Of a stretch of DNA of 10,899 nt, positions 1-7,456 are shown one piece after another (the first letter of the stretch is position 1; each line of letters starts with the position of its first letter). The translations under genes were made by a program, and so were the position numbers. This DNA is from an uncultured Opitutaceae bacterium (GTDB lineage: Bacteria; Verrucomicrobiota; Verrucomicrobiia; Opitutales; Opitutaceae), in the NCBI GenBank assembly GCA_903885525.1, contig CAISJA010000233.1:1-10899 (forward strand), given 5' to 3'. Below the pieces are notes generated by a model. That model was not told where the DNA came from. It was given only the letters and a program-made list of their open reading frames with translations, and made no database searches.

Positions 1-2080
1 CGATGCGGCTGGCCGCCAGCCAGGCCGGATTCTTTTCCCGCAGATAAGTCCAAAGCTGCTCGGCCTCGCTATAATTGCCCCGCGTCATCCTGTCATCCAA
101 AGCGGTCAGGGCCACCGCGGCGGAGGTGGCTAGGGCGGCCAGGTCGTCGGGCAGGGCGAGGGCTTCGTTGGCCCGGCGGATGGAGTCGGGCAGGCTGGTC
201 CGGCCTGCCAGCGCATCATGGATCATCCTGGCTTCCGCCATATGGCCGCGAGCCAATTGCTCCCGGGCCAGGGTCACCAGCGGAAGCAAGTCGGCGGCAT
301 CATGGAACAGCTCCAGGTAGCCCAACACCCGGCCCCGGGAGGAAAAGGCGTCGGTCGTCAGCACCTCCAGGGTCAGCTCGCGCAGGGCGAGGGCCGCAGC
401 CTGCTGCTTCGCCCAGGGTGGCCGCGCCTCCCGCACGGCGCGCAGCCACTCGCGTGCCCGCAGCGGGCTGTCCGTCGCCAGCGCCTCGTCGATCAGGCGG
501 AAAGTTTCCTCCGCGGTGGCGGGAAGCTGGAGGGTCGGGACGGGCGGAGCCGCCGCCGCGCTCGCCACGGCCAGGCTATGCGTCAGGCGTTCGTTCGCGG
601 CCAGCAAGGTGTCGCAGCCGGGATAAAGCCCGAGACCGGTGGTGGCCGCCTGCTTCGCCAGGGGCAGTTTGCCGCTTCGTTCCAAGGACTCCACCACCAG
701 AAGATAGGCGGTGCTCTGGGCCTGGCCCCGCCCGTCGGCCAGCAGCGTGAGCAAGGGCTGCGCCTGCCCGTCGTCCCCCCGGGTGCAGGCCCGGACAAGG
801 CGGCTGACAAGCTGCGGGTAGAAGCGCTGCTCCGGACGCAGCGTCTCCAGTTTGGCCTCCCATTCCCGCAACCGCCGGAAGGCCTCGTCCGTGTCGCCCT
901 GGCGCAAGGCCAATTCCGTCAGGTGAACTTGGAAGGCAAAGGTATTGAGCCGGCTCTGCGCTGCGGTGGCCACCACGTGCCGGATGGTCTCCGGCCGCTG
1001 GAGGCTGACCGCGAGGGCGGCGAGCGCCTGCAGGGCACCATCGTCTCCCCCGAACAGCATCAAGTATTCGTTTTCCTCCGCCAGCAACCGCGTGGGCAGC
1101 TTGGCGCGGTGCCAGGCGCGGATCGCATAGAGATGGGCGCCCACGGCATCCTGCGTCGCCACCTTCAGCCGGCGCAGGGACAGCGAGAGGGTCGCCTCGT
1201 CCCCGGCCGCGAGGGCCACTTCCGCCCTGAGCCGCAGCTCATCCGGCTGCCGGCTGCCTTCGGCAATGTGCTCCTGCACCCAGGCCTGAGCCTCGGCCAC
1301 CTGCCCGCGCCGGATCAGCAGATCGATCTTCAGCCGGTTCCAGGCAGCCAGGTTCTCCGGCGAATTGGCCAGGGCCTGGACGTCCCCCAGCGCATGATCG
1401 GTCTCGGGCAGCCGCCCGGCTTCCGCCAGCAGGCCGCTGCGCACCATGCCGAGGAAAAACCGCGCCTCCGGGCTGAGCGCCGGACGATACCCCGGCGCCA
1501 GCAGTTGCTCAGCCTTCTGCAAGGCCCTTTCCCCAGCCTGTTGCGAGGCATAGGTGGCAAAGAGGGTGTGCAGCAGATCCAAGTCGCCGGGCGTGAAATG
1601 CAATCCATCCTCCAGCATCGCCAGGCTTTGCGCCGGCTCCTGCACCGCGAGGATCCGGGCCAGGATCAGGCGGCCGGTCGTGTTGCCGGGGGAGCGCAGC
1701 AGCCCCACCCGCAGCCGGTAATAGCCGTCCATGAAATCATGCTGCCGCAGATTTTCCAGCCCGAGGGCAATCGCGGTATCCCCGCGCCGTTGCTCCAACT
1801 GGTTCCAGCGCACCGGCGCCAGCGCCACGTCCCCCCACCGGATCTGGCTCTGCGGGTATTGGTGCCACCAGCCCCACAGCGCCGTGACGGCACCGAAGTA
1901 TCCGGCCAGGAGCGACACGGCCGCCGCGAGGAGCAGCCTTTTCCAGTACAATTCGACCACCCAGAGCGGATTGGCCCGCACCTCAATGTGGAAGGCCAGC
2001 GAGCGCAGGAACCAGAACCGGCGGTCCGCCGGGGCGAGCCGCCGCCGCCAGGCGGGATTGAGTGAGACTTTGAGTTGCAC
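1..2080 (-). CDS. Membrane-anchored TPR-like repeat protein, 3' end cut by window edge
   Basis: I do not recognise a named family. The minus frame is open from 2227 to base 1; I checked every codon and found no stop. No ATG lies in frame near the upstream end, so the best start is GTG at 2080, giving VQLKVSLNP; there is no clear Shine-Dalgarno. At least 693 codons are present and the C-terminus lies outside the window. Residues 1-47 are basic and aromatic (including RRFWFLRSL and RANPLWVVELYWKR). About residues 48-72 form one hydrophobic membrane segment ending in WGWWH. The rest alternates amphipathic helices with Ala/Leu/Glu/Arg-rich spacing, as in TPR or Sel1-like solenoids (for example ARILAVQEPAQSLAMLEDGL). 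I infer a cytoplasmic N-terminus and a large periplasmic protein-binding domain. It follows the exporter permease after 147 bp, so it may share that operon or have its own promoter. Confidence 0.8.
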   Translation of the reverse strand, partial: MQLKVSLNPAWRRRLAPADRRFWFLRSLAFHIEVRANPLWVVELYWKRLLLAAAVSLLAGYFGAVTALWGWWHQYPQSQIRWGDVALAPVRWNQLEQRRGDTAIALGLENLRQHDFMDGYYRLRVGLLRSPGNTTGRLILARILAVQEPAQSLAMLEDGLHFTPGDLDLLHTLFATYASQQAGERALQKAEQLLAPGYRPALSPEARFFLGMVRSGLLAEAGRLPETDHALGDVQALANSPENLAAWNRLKIDLLIRRGQVAEAQAWVQEHIAEGSRQPDELRLRAEVALAAGDEATLSLSLRRLKVATQDAVGAHLYAIRAWHRAKLPTRLLAEENEYLMLFGGDDGALQALAALAVSLQRPETIRHVVATAAQSRLNTFAFQVHLTELALRQGDTDEAFRRLREWEAKLETLRPEQRFYPQLVSRLVRACTRGDDGQAQPLLTLLADGRGQAQSTAYLLVVESLERSGKLPLAKQAATTGLGLYPGCDTLLAANERLTHSLAVASAAAAPPVPTLQLPATAEETFRLIDEALATDSPLRAREWLRAVREARPPWAKQQAAALALRELTLEVLTTDAFSSRGRVLGYLELFHDAADLLPLVTLAREQLARGHMAEARMIHDALAGRTSLPDSIRRANEALALPDDLAALATSAAVALTALDDRMTRGNYSEAEQLWTYLREKNPAWLAASRI

Positions 2081-2182
2081 AGGGTAGTTGCTGGGCCAGG
2101 CCCGGATGCGGCCCCGGACGGCCGGCCCGGAAATTCTTCGCGAAGACTGCCGCCACGCCCCATTCAGCCCATCGGGGGGATC

Positions 2183-2203
2183 CCGACAATAGCAAACTGT
2201 CGG
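2183..2203 (-). other. Weak hairpin in the spacer between permease 2 and the TPR-like gene
   Basis: CCGACA and TGTCGG (6 bp) are separated by a 9-nt loop within the 147-bp spacer 2081-2227. No T-run follows on the minus strand, so this is not a convincing intrinsic terminator. It could be an mRNA stem or chance. Nothing else recognisable was seen in the spacer. Confidence 0.25.
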
Positions 2204-2227
2204 CCGCCGCCATTCCGTCGCCCAACA

Positions 2228-3463
2228 CTACTCGAACCGCAGGGCCTCGATCGGATCGAGCGAGGAAGCCTTCCACGCCGGGTAAAAGCCGAAACCGATC
2301 CCGATGCTGGAGCAGACCAGCAGACCGATGGCCGCCCAGTCGAAGGGGAAGACCACGGGGGCGTTGAACAGCAGGGCCACCCCGTTGCCTCCGGCCACCC
2401 CGAGCGCGATGCCCAGCAGCCCCCCCATGAGGGAGATCGCCACCGCCTCGACAAGAAACTGGATCAGGATGCTTTTTTTCCGGGCGCCGATGGATTTCCG
2501 GATGCCGATCTCCTTCGTGCGTTCGGTCACGCTCACCAACATGATGTTCATGATGCCCACGCCTGCGGCGAGGAGGGCGATGCCGCTGATCACAAACGAG
2601 CCCGCGCTGACGACGTCCGCCACCTTGGCGAAGGCGGAAATCAGCGAATCGTTGGAATAGACCTCGAAATCGTTTTCCTGATCGGGCCGCAGGTCGCGCA
2701 CGATCCGCATGGCGGTCACCGCCTTCTCGATCGTCTCATTGTAGTGCAGCTGGTCGGGCGCCTGCGTGGCGACGTTGACCGACCGGCCCTCCGCGCCGAA
2801 GTCGGACATCAGGCGCGTGATCGGGATGATGGCGATGTCGTCGCCGCTGCCGCCGAAGGACTGGCCCTTCTCGCCAAAGATGCCGACCACCACATACGGC
2901 CGGTCCTTCACCGTGATCAGTTTCTGCAACGGGCTCTCGGAAGGGAACAGCTTTTGCTGGATACCCTGGCCGATGAGGACCACCGGGCGGGCCAGCTCGA
3001 CGTCCTCGGGTGTCAGGTTGCGCCCCACCTCGACGGTGTACTGGTTGGCGACCAGGAAATTTTCGTCGCTCCCGCCAAAGGTGAGCCCCGCGGTGGTCTT
3101 GTGGCCGTTGTAGGCCGCCTGGGCGCCTCCGAAATCGAAATGCTTCAGGCAGATGGTGTTCGAGACCCCGTCCATCAGCCGCTTGTAGCGTGCGGCCTGC
3201 CGCAGGGTGATGTCCCGGCGCATCTCGTAGCGTTGCCGGCCGCCCTCGGGGCCGCCCATCACGGGATACTTGGCGAACTGGAACATATTCGTGCCCAGAA
3301 AACTGAGCCCGGTCTCGATCGAGCCGCGCAGCGCGGTGACGGCGGTCATGACGCCGATGACCGAAAACACCCCGATGGTGATGCCGAGCATCGTCAGGAT
3401 CGAGCGCAGCTTGTTGACGCCCAGGGAGCCCAGCGCCATGCGGAAAATTTCGGAAAATTTCAT
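2228..3463 (-). CDS. MacB/FtsX-type ABC transporter permease (permease 2)
   Basis: This is a 411-aa inner-membrane half-transporter of the MacB_PCD plus FtsX architecture, with no ATPase domain. The layout is an N-terminal membrane segment at about 20-45 (LTMLGITIGVFSVIGVMTAV), a periplasmic core domain at about 46-285, and a C-terminal FtsX domain with three membrane segments at about 288-312, 334-366 and 374-396. The hallmark cytoplasmic motif ERTKEIGIRKSIGARKKS is at 314-331, and the C-terminus SLDPIEALRFE (401-411) is typical. I chose ATG at 3463 (MKFSEIFRMA) because it aligns with the paralogue upstream and lies only 8 nt after that gene's stop. The open frame extends 30 codons further upstream but would overlap the previous gene. 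It probably pairs with permease 1 and the ATPase at 5154-5888. The substrate cannot be read from sequence; macrolides, peptides or lipids are all possible for the family. Confidence 0.93.
   Translation of the reverse strand: MKFSEIFRMALGSLGVNKLRSILTMLGITIGVFSVIGVMTAVTALRGSIETGLSFLGTNMFQFAKYPVMGGPEGGRQRYEMRRDITLRQAARYKRLMDGVSNTICLKHFDFGGAQAAYNGHKTTAGLTFGGSDENFLVANQYTVEVGRNLTPEDVELARPVVLIGQGIQQKLFPSESPLQKLITVKDRPYVVVGIFGEKGQSFGGSGDDIAIIPITRLMSDFGAEGRSVNVATQAPDQLHYNETIEKAVTAMRIVRDLRPDQENDFEVYSNDSLISAFAKVADVVSAGSFVISGIALLAAGVGIMNIMLVSVTERTKEIGIRKSIGARKKSILIQFLVEAVAISLMGGLLGIALGVAGGNGVALLFNAPVVFPFDWAAIGLLVCSSIGIGFGFYPAWKASSLDPIEALRFE
3441..3460. repeat. Perfect 10-bp tandem duplication at the start of permease 2
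   Basis: CGGAAAATTT occurs twice back to back, directly after codon 1 of permease 2 as read on the minus strand, and encodes KFSEIFR. The stretch is AT-rich against a GC-rich background. Gain or loss of one 10-bp unit would shift the frame. The same A-rich start could also simply keep the translation start free of structure. Confidence 0.7.
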
Positions 3464-3471
3464 GGCGGGTG

Positions 3472-4722
3472 TTATTCGTAGCGCAGGGCGACCACGGGGT
3501 CGAGACGCGACGCCCCCCAGGCGGGCGCAAAGCCCGAGACGACGCCGGTACACACTGAGACCAGCATGCTGACCGCCACCAGGTCGGGGGAAAACTGGAT
3601 CGGGAAACCGGGAAAATTGGCGCTGATGCCGAGGAAGAGCGCGAAAGAGACGACCATGCCCACGACCCCGCCGATCAGGCAGATGGAAACCGCCTCAATC
3701 AGGAACTGCAGCAGGATGGTGCGCCGGCGGGCGCCCAGCGCCTTGCGGGTGCCGATCTCCTTGGTGCGCTCCTTCACGCTGACGAAGGTGATGTTCATGA
3801 TGCCGATGGCCCCGACGAAGAGCGACAGCCCGGTGATGAAGAGGCCGGCGAGGGCGATGCCGTTTTTGATCGGGTCAAGCTGGGCCTTGAAGGCCTGCTG
3901 GTCGTTGACCGTGAAATTATCGCGCTCGCCGGGCAGCTGGCCGCGCACGCGGCGCATCGCCCCGGCCAGTTCCTCCTTGGCCTCCTCCAGCCGCTGGCGG
4001 TCGCGGACCTTCACCCGCAGCTCTGCGCCGCGGCGCACGCTAAAATATTTCTGGTAGGAGGCGAGCGGAACGACGATCTGGTTGTCGAAGCTGAAGAGCC
4101 CGAGAAATTCGCCCTGCTTGGCAAAGACGCCCACCACCTCGAAGGGCTGGCCGTTGACATTGACGTGCTGGCCGAGCGGCGAACGGCTGGGAAACAAGGC
4201 GTCCGCCACATCAGACCCCAGCGTGCAGACCTGCGCGGCGGTCTCCGCCTCGGTCTCGCTGAAGAGCCGGCCCTCCCGGTACTCGGCACCGTTGACGCGC
4301 ACATATTCGCTGTTGGTGCCAAGGGTGTAGACCCCGTTGAGCTTGGTGTCCCCCACCTTCACAGTGCAGGTCCGGGAGGCCACGGGCACGGCGATCTCCA
4401 GCAGGGAATTCGTCGTGGCGGCGATGACCCGGTTGAGCGCCTCCGCCTCCTGGGGCACCACTTGGGGGCGGTTGTTGTAGTTCCACCAGTCCTCGACCGG
4501 GCCCCACGGCCACTTGTCCACGTAGAGGACGTCGTCGCCCAGCATGGCGAGGCTGTTCTGGAAACCGGTGTCGATCCCCCGGATGGCGGTGCCCATGAGG
4601 GTGACCGCCACGATGCCGATAATGACGCCCAGCGCCGTCAGCACGGAGCGCATCTTGTTCGCCCGGATCTGCGCCAAGGCGATCCGACAGGACTCGGTGA
4701 ACTCGTAGAGCAGCCTTTTCAT
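3472..4722 (-). CDS. MacB/FtsX-type ABC transporter permease (permease 1)
   Basis: This 416-aa half-transporter is paralogous to the next gene. It has an N-terminal membrane segment at about 26-48 (LTALGVIIGIVAVTLMG), a periplasmic MacB-like core at about 49-285, then three membrane segments at about 288-312, 338-366 and 378-401. The FtsX motif KERTKEIGTRKALGARRRT is at 317-335 and the C-terminus reads SRLDPVVALRYE. The periplasmic core holds two cysteines (about 119 and 166) that could form a disulfide; permease 2 has only one cysteine in this region (about 105). I chose ATG at 4722 (MKRLLYEF). The open frame continues to 4872, but those 50 residues would be read from the S23 gene in another frame and have no family match. 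The start overlaps the S23 stop as ATGA, which suggests translational coupling. Two of the three start-codon bases lie in the inverted repeat 4721-4750. Confidence 0.93.
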   Translation of the reverse strand: MKRLLYEFTESCRIALAQIRANKMRSVLTALGVIIGIVAVTLMGTAIRGIDTGFQNSLAMLGDDVLYVDKWPWGPVEDWWNYNNRPQVVPQEAEALNRVIAATTNSLLEIAVPVASRTCTVKVGDTKLNGVYTLGTNSEYVRVNGAEYREGRLFSETEAETAAQVCTLGSDVADALFPSRSPLGQHVNVNGQPFEVVGVFAKQGEFLGLFSFDNQIVVPLASYQKYFSVRRGAELRVKVRDRQRLEEAKEELAGAMRRVRGQLPGERDNFTVNDQQAFKAQLDPIKNGIALAGLFITGLSLFVGAIGIMNITFVSVKERTKEIGTRKALGARRRTILLQFLIEAVSICLIGGVVGMVVSFALFLGISANFPGFPIQFSPDLVAVSMLVSVCTGVVSGFAPAWGASRLDPVVALRYE

Positions 4723-5099
4723 TTTCGACTTTGGATTCTCGATTTTCGATCTCCCGCCAAAAGTGTTTTCCGTGAAGCGACCATGATGGCGGTGAGCTCG
4801 CTGGCTTCCTGCCGGAGCGGCTTCAGCTGGTCCGCCGCCCTCAAGCCGGGCGCCCCGATGAGCTCGATCCAAAACCCGGATTCGTCCGCCTCCTCTTCAA
4901 CGACGGACAGCTTGGAGATCATTTCGGCGGCTGAACGGGAACGACCTGCCGCCCGGGAATTGGCACCGACCGAGGTGCCGGACCGCCCCAGCTGCTGCGC
5001 CAGCACCCGACCCGAGCCCGTCTCGGGCAGTGTGTCAACGAGCCGCAATACCCTCAGGCCAAAGGCCATTGTCCGCTGTTTGAGTTCGCCTTCGGTCAT
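4719..5099 (-). CDS. Four-helix-bundle protein of the S23 / 23S rRNA intervening-sequence family
   Basis: This 126-aa protein matches the four-helix-bundle family (TIGR02436, 'S23') known from ORFs inside 23S rRNA intervening sequences and as stand-alone genes; the Avd protein of diversity-generating retroelements is a distant relative. Family landmarks are GRVLAQQLGRSGTSVGANSR at about 30-49, the helix with SAAEMISKL at 56-64, EEEADESGFWIEL at 68-80, and the last helix QEASELTAIMVASRKTL at 97-113. The biochemical role is not established; members are thought to assemble into oligomers and some may bind nucleic acid. The last ten residues (DRKSRIQSRK, 117-126) are encoded by the inverted repeat 4721-4750 and are probably not part of the fold. 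The gene interrupts an exporter operon between ATPase and permease and its TGA overlaps the permease ATG. Base composition is GC-rich like its neighbours apart from the flanking repeats. ATG at 5099 gives a normal family N-terminus. Confidence 0.9.
   Translation of the reverse strand: MTEGELKQRTMAFGLRVLRLVDTLPETGSGRVLAQQLGRSGTSVGANSRAAGRSRSAAEMISKLSVVEEEADESGFWIELIGAPGLRAADQLKPLRQEASELTAIMVASRKTLLAGDRKSRIQSRK
4721..4750. repeat. Left 30-bp inverted repeat of the S23 unit
   Basis: Read on the minus strand, this arm begins ATCGAAAATCGA and ends AGTCGAAAAT. It matches the plus-strand sequence of 5121-5150 at 27 of 30 positions; the mismatches are at arm positions 13, 19 and 20. It supplies the codons for the last ten S23 residues and the first two bases of the permease 1 ATG. 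The match stops at both ends of the 30 bp. Confidence 0.93.
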
Positions 5100-5116
5100 G
5101 GGTGCGGGAGCGGTTT

Positions 5117-5151
5117 GAAAATCGAAAATCGATAATCCTCAGTCGAAAATC
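5117..5151. repeat. Five heptanucleotide repeats (consensus GAAAATC)
   Basis: On the plus strand the units read GAAAATC, GAAAATC, GATAATC, CTCAGTC, GAAAATC. The left arm, read on the minus strand, carries the matching series GAAAATC, GAGAATC, CAAAGTC, GAAAATG. The arms of the S23 unit are therefore degenerate heptamer arrays in opposite orientation. Nothing similar was seen elsewhere in the window. Confidence 0.8.
5121..5150. repeat. Right 30-bp inverted repeat of the S23 unit
   Basis: On the plus strand this arm begins ATCGAAAATCGA and ends AGTCGAAAAT, the inverted partner of 4721-4750 (27 of 30). It begins 3 nt after the ATPase TAA in the direction of transcription. The segment ATCGA-TTT-TCGAT within it could also fold on itself as a small hairpin. 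Confidence 0.93.
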
Positions 5152-5153
5152 CC

Positions 5154-5888
<735 letters not shown>

Positions 5889-5932
5889 GGCTGGAAACGG
5901 GGCGCGGTGCGGGCGGCCGGCGCGCCACCTGG

Positions 5933-7327
5933 TTATTTGGTCTCTTCCTTGGCCGGGGCCTCGACGAGGACCTTGCTCCCGTCCTTCAGCTTGCGGCTGA
6001 TGGCGGCATAGCTGCCGGAAACGACCTCTTCCCCGGCCTTCACCCCGGCCTTCACCTCGATGTGGGTGTTGTCGGCGATGCCGGTCTCGACCTTGCGCTG
6101 CTCGATGCGGTCGCCCCGGCGGACGAACACGATGCGGTCGAGGTGTTCGATCTCACGCTTGGCATCCTGCTTCTCCTGGACGATTTCGAGGTCGTTGCCG
6201 GAGCGTTCCTTCACCTCCTGGGCCTTTTTCTGCTGCATCTCCTCCGCCGTCATCCCGCCGGCGGCGCGGACGGTGACACTCTGCACCGGCACGGCCACGA
6301 CGTTCTTCACGGTTTCGGTCTCGACATCCACCGTGGCGCTCATCCCGGGACGCAGCTTGGCCTCGCGGTTGGAGACGCTGATCTTGACCAGAAAATTGGT
6401 GACCTCATCGGAGGCGGAGGCGGCCTGCGCGGCCTGGTTGGTGCTCGCGCTGGTGGCGGAGGACAACGCGGAGCTGCCGATCTCGCGCACTGTGCCGTCA
6501 AACTTGCGGCCGGGAAACGCATCCACGGCCACGACGGCATGATCGCCGACCTTCACGTTGATGATGTCGTTTTCGTTCACCTTGACCCGCACTTCCATGT
6601 CGGTGAGGTCGGCGATGCGCATGATCTCGGTGCCGGCAAACTGATTGGTGCCGACCACGCGCTCCCCCACCTCGCTCTCCAGGGCGCTGAGCGCCCCGTC
6701 GATCGGCGAGTAAATGACAGTCTTGCTGAGCAAGTCGTGCGCCTGGCTGAGAAAACCCGCCGTGCTCCGGATCTGGGCCAGGGCGTTGTCGTAGTTGGCC
6801 GCCGCCACATCCTGGGCGGTCCGGGCCACGGTGAAATCAGACTCGGAGATGAGTTTCTTGGCGTAGAGGTCTTCGCTGCGCTTCAAATCCTCCTGGGCCT
6901 TGATCAGTTGGGCGTGGTTCAGCACCGCCACGGCCTTGGCGCCGACCAAGGCGGCCTCCTGCTGGTCCACCTGCGCCTGGTAGTAATCCGGCTTGATGCG
7001 CACCACCACCTCGCCCTTTTTCACCAACTGCCCCTCCTTGAACGGCAGGGCGATCAGCTCCCCGGCTACTTCTGGGGAGATTTTGACCTCCAGCACCGGC
7101 TGCACTTTGCCGGTCGCCGTCACCAGATGGGTGATGGTTTTCAGAACGGCCTTCTCGACGGTGACGGACGTCGGCTTTTCCTGTCGCTGGCTCTTCATCA
7201 CTGCCACGGCCACGAGGCCGAGCACGAGTATTCCGGCGCCCAGGTAGAGATAGAGGCGGGAGCGGGACTTGGGCTTGGCCGGCACCGGGGGGAGGGTAGC
7301 CGGCGGGGTGGTGGTGGGTGTGGACAT
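5933..7327 (-). CDS. Efflux RND/MacA-type periplasmic adaptor (membrane-fusion) protein
   Basis: This 464-aa adaptor is expected to link the inner-membrane permeases to an outer-membrane channel. It has a Pro/Thr-rich cytoplasmic N-terminus (1-20), a basic stretch followed by one membrane segment at about 26-44 (LYLYLGAGILVLGLVAVAVM), lipoyl/barrel-sandwich halves at about 78-115 and 203-225 (TVIYSPIDGALSALESEVGE), a coiled-coil hairpin at about 115-200, and a beta-barrel at about 243-335 ending LRPGMSATVDVE. A charged Lys/Glu/Gln-rich insert lies at about 355-396 (MTAEEMQQKKAQEVKERSG), before the membrane-proximal domain (400-455). The insert is not part of the MacA core as I know it. ATG at 7327 is the first gene of the exporter operon; the 129-bp spacer upstream shows no clear promoter. 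No TolC homologue is in the window, so the outer-membrane partner must be encoded elsewhere. Confidence 0.93.
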   Translation of the reverse strand: MSTPTTTPPATLPPVPAKPKSRSRLYLYLGAGILVLGLVAVAVMKSQRQEKPTSVTVEKAVLKTITHLVTATGKVQPVLEVKISPEVAGELIALPFKEGQLVKKGEVVVRIKPDYYQAQVDQQEAALVGAKAVAVLNHAQLIKAQEDLKRSEDLYAKKLISESDFTVARTAQDVAAANYDNALAQIRSTAGFLSQAHDLLSKTVIYSPIDGALSALESEVGERVVGTNQFAGTEIMRIADLTDMEVRVKVNENDIINVKVGDHAVVAVDAFPGRKFDGTVREIGSSALSSATSASTNQAAQAASASDEVTNFLVKISVSNREAKLRPGMSATVDVETETVKNVVAVPVQSVTVRAAGGMTAEEMQQKKAQEVKERSGNDLEIVQEKQDAKREIEHLDRIVFVRRGDRIEQRKVETGIADNTHIEVKAGVKAGEEVVSGSYAAISRKLKDGSKVLVEAPAKEETK

Positions 7328-7456
7328 GGGAATGTGAGTGGGCAGTGGCCTTGAATCTGGCAGGTGCCCGAAAGGACACGGCAGCAGCCTGGAAGTCGCA
7401 GTCGGATTGCGGATGGGCGGGCGGCGGGCAGGATGGACGGTGGTGCCGTGACCGGC

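Larger units (their letters stand above)
4721..5150 (-). mobile_element. 430-bp inverted-repeat-bounded S23 cassette inserted in an ABC exporter operon
   Basis: The unit contains one gene (S23, 4719-5099), a short leader, and two 30-bp inverted repeats as its exact ends. It fills the gap between the ATPase stop (TAA, 5154-5156) and the permease 1 start (ATG, 4720-4722) almost to the base. Removing it would leave the two transporter genes about 3 nt apart, like the other tight junctions in this operon. No transposase is encoded and I see no target-site duplication of 3 bp or more, so any mobility would have to be provided in trans or by another mechanism. In RNA the arms would pair to a long stem enclosing the S23 message, as in 23S rRNA intervening sequences. 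That it is mobile is inference; the repeat structure and position are seen directly. Confidence 0.6.

Noticed and set aside
218..2065. A 615-codon plus-strand open frame, the longest open frame on that strand
   Set aside because: It is in codon register with the continuous minus-strand TPR-like gene. Its translation is rich in Gln, Arg, Gly and Pro with no domain-like pattern, as expected for an antisense shadow in GC-rich DNA, whereas the minus frame gives a membrane segment and regular amphipathic helices.
2075..3481. A 468-codon plus-strand open frame, and similar ones at 4165-5118, 6062-7354, 7364-8620 and 8569-9390
   Set aside because: Each lies opposite a gene with clear family motifs on the minus strand, and the translations are Asp/His/Gly/Arg-rich without recognisable domains.
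4723..4872. N-terminal extension of permease 1 to an upstream ATG at 4872
   Set aside because: It would read 50 residues through the S23 gene and the inverted repeat in another frame. The paralogue and the family begin at the MKRLLYEF position.
4719..5150. Part of a diversity-generating retroelement (Avd is an S23 relative)
   Set aside because: There is no reverse transcriptase and no template/variable repeat pair in the window, and the flanking repeats are inverted heptamer arrays rather than a TR/VR pair.
4721..5150. A true 23S rRNA intervening sequence
   Set aside because: The flanks are protein-coding exporter genes, with no rRNA sequence on either side. Only the architecture is similar.
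5117..5151. CRISPR array or phage-type attachment site
   Set aside because: The units are 7 bp with no spacers, no cas genes or integrase are present, and the paired copies are inverted, not direct.
7364..7379. Hairpin (6-bp stem with one G-U pair, 4-nt loop) upstream of the adaptor gene, considered as terminator or regulatory leader
   Set aside because: It is short, has no T-run, and such stems are expected by chance in DNA of this GC content.
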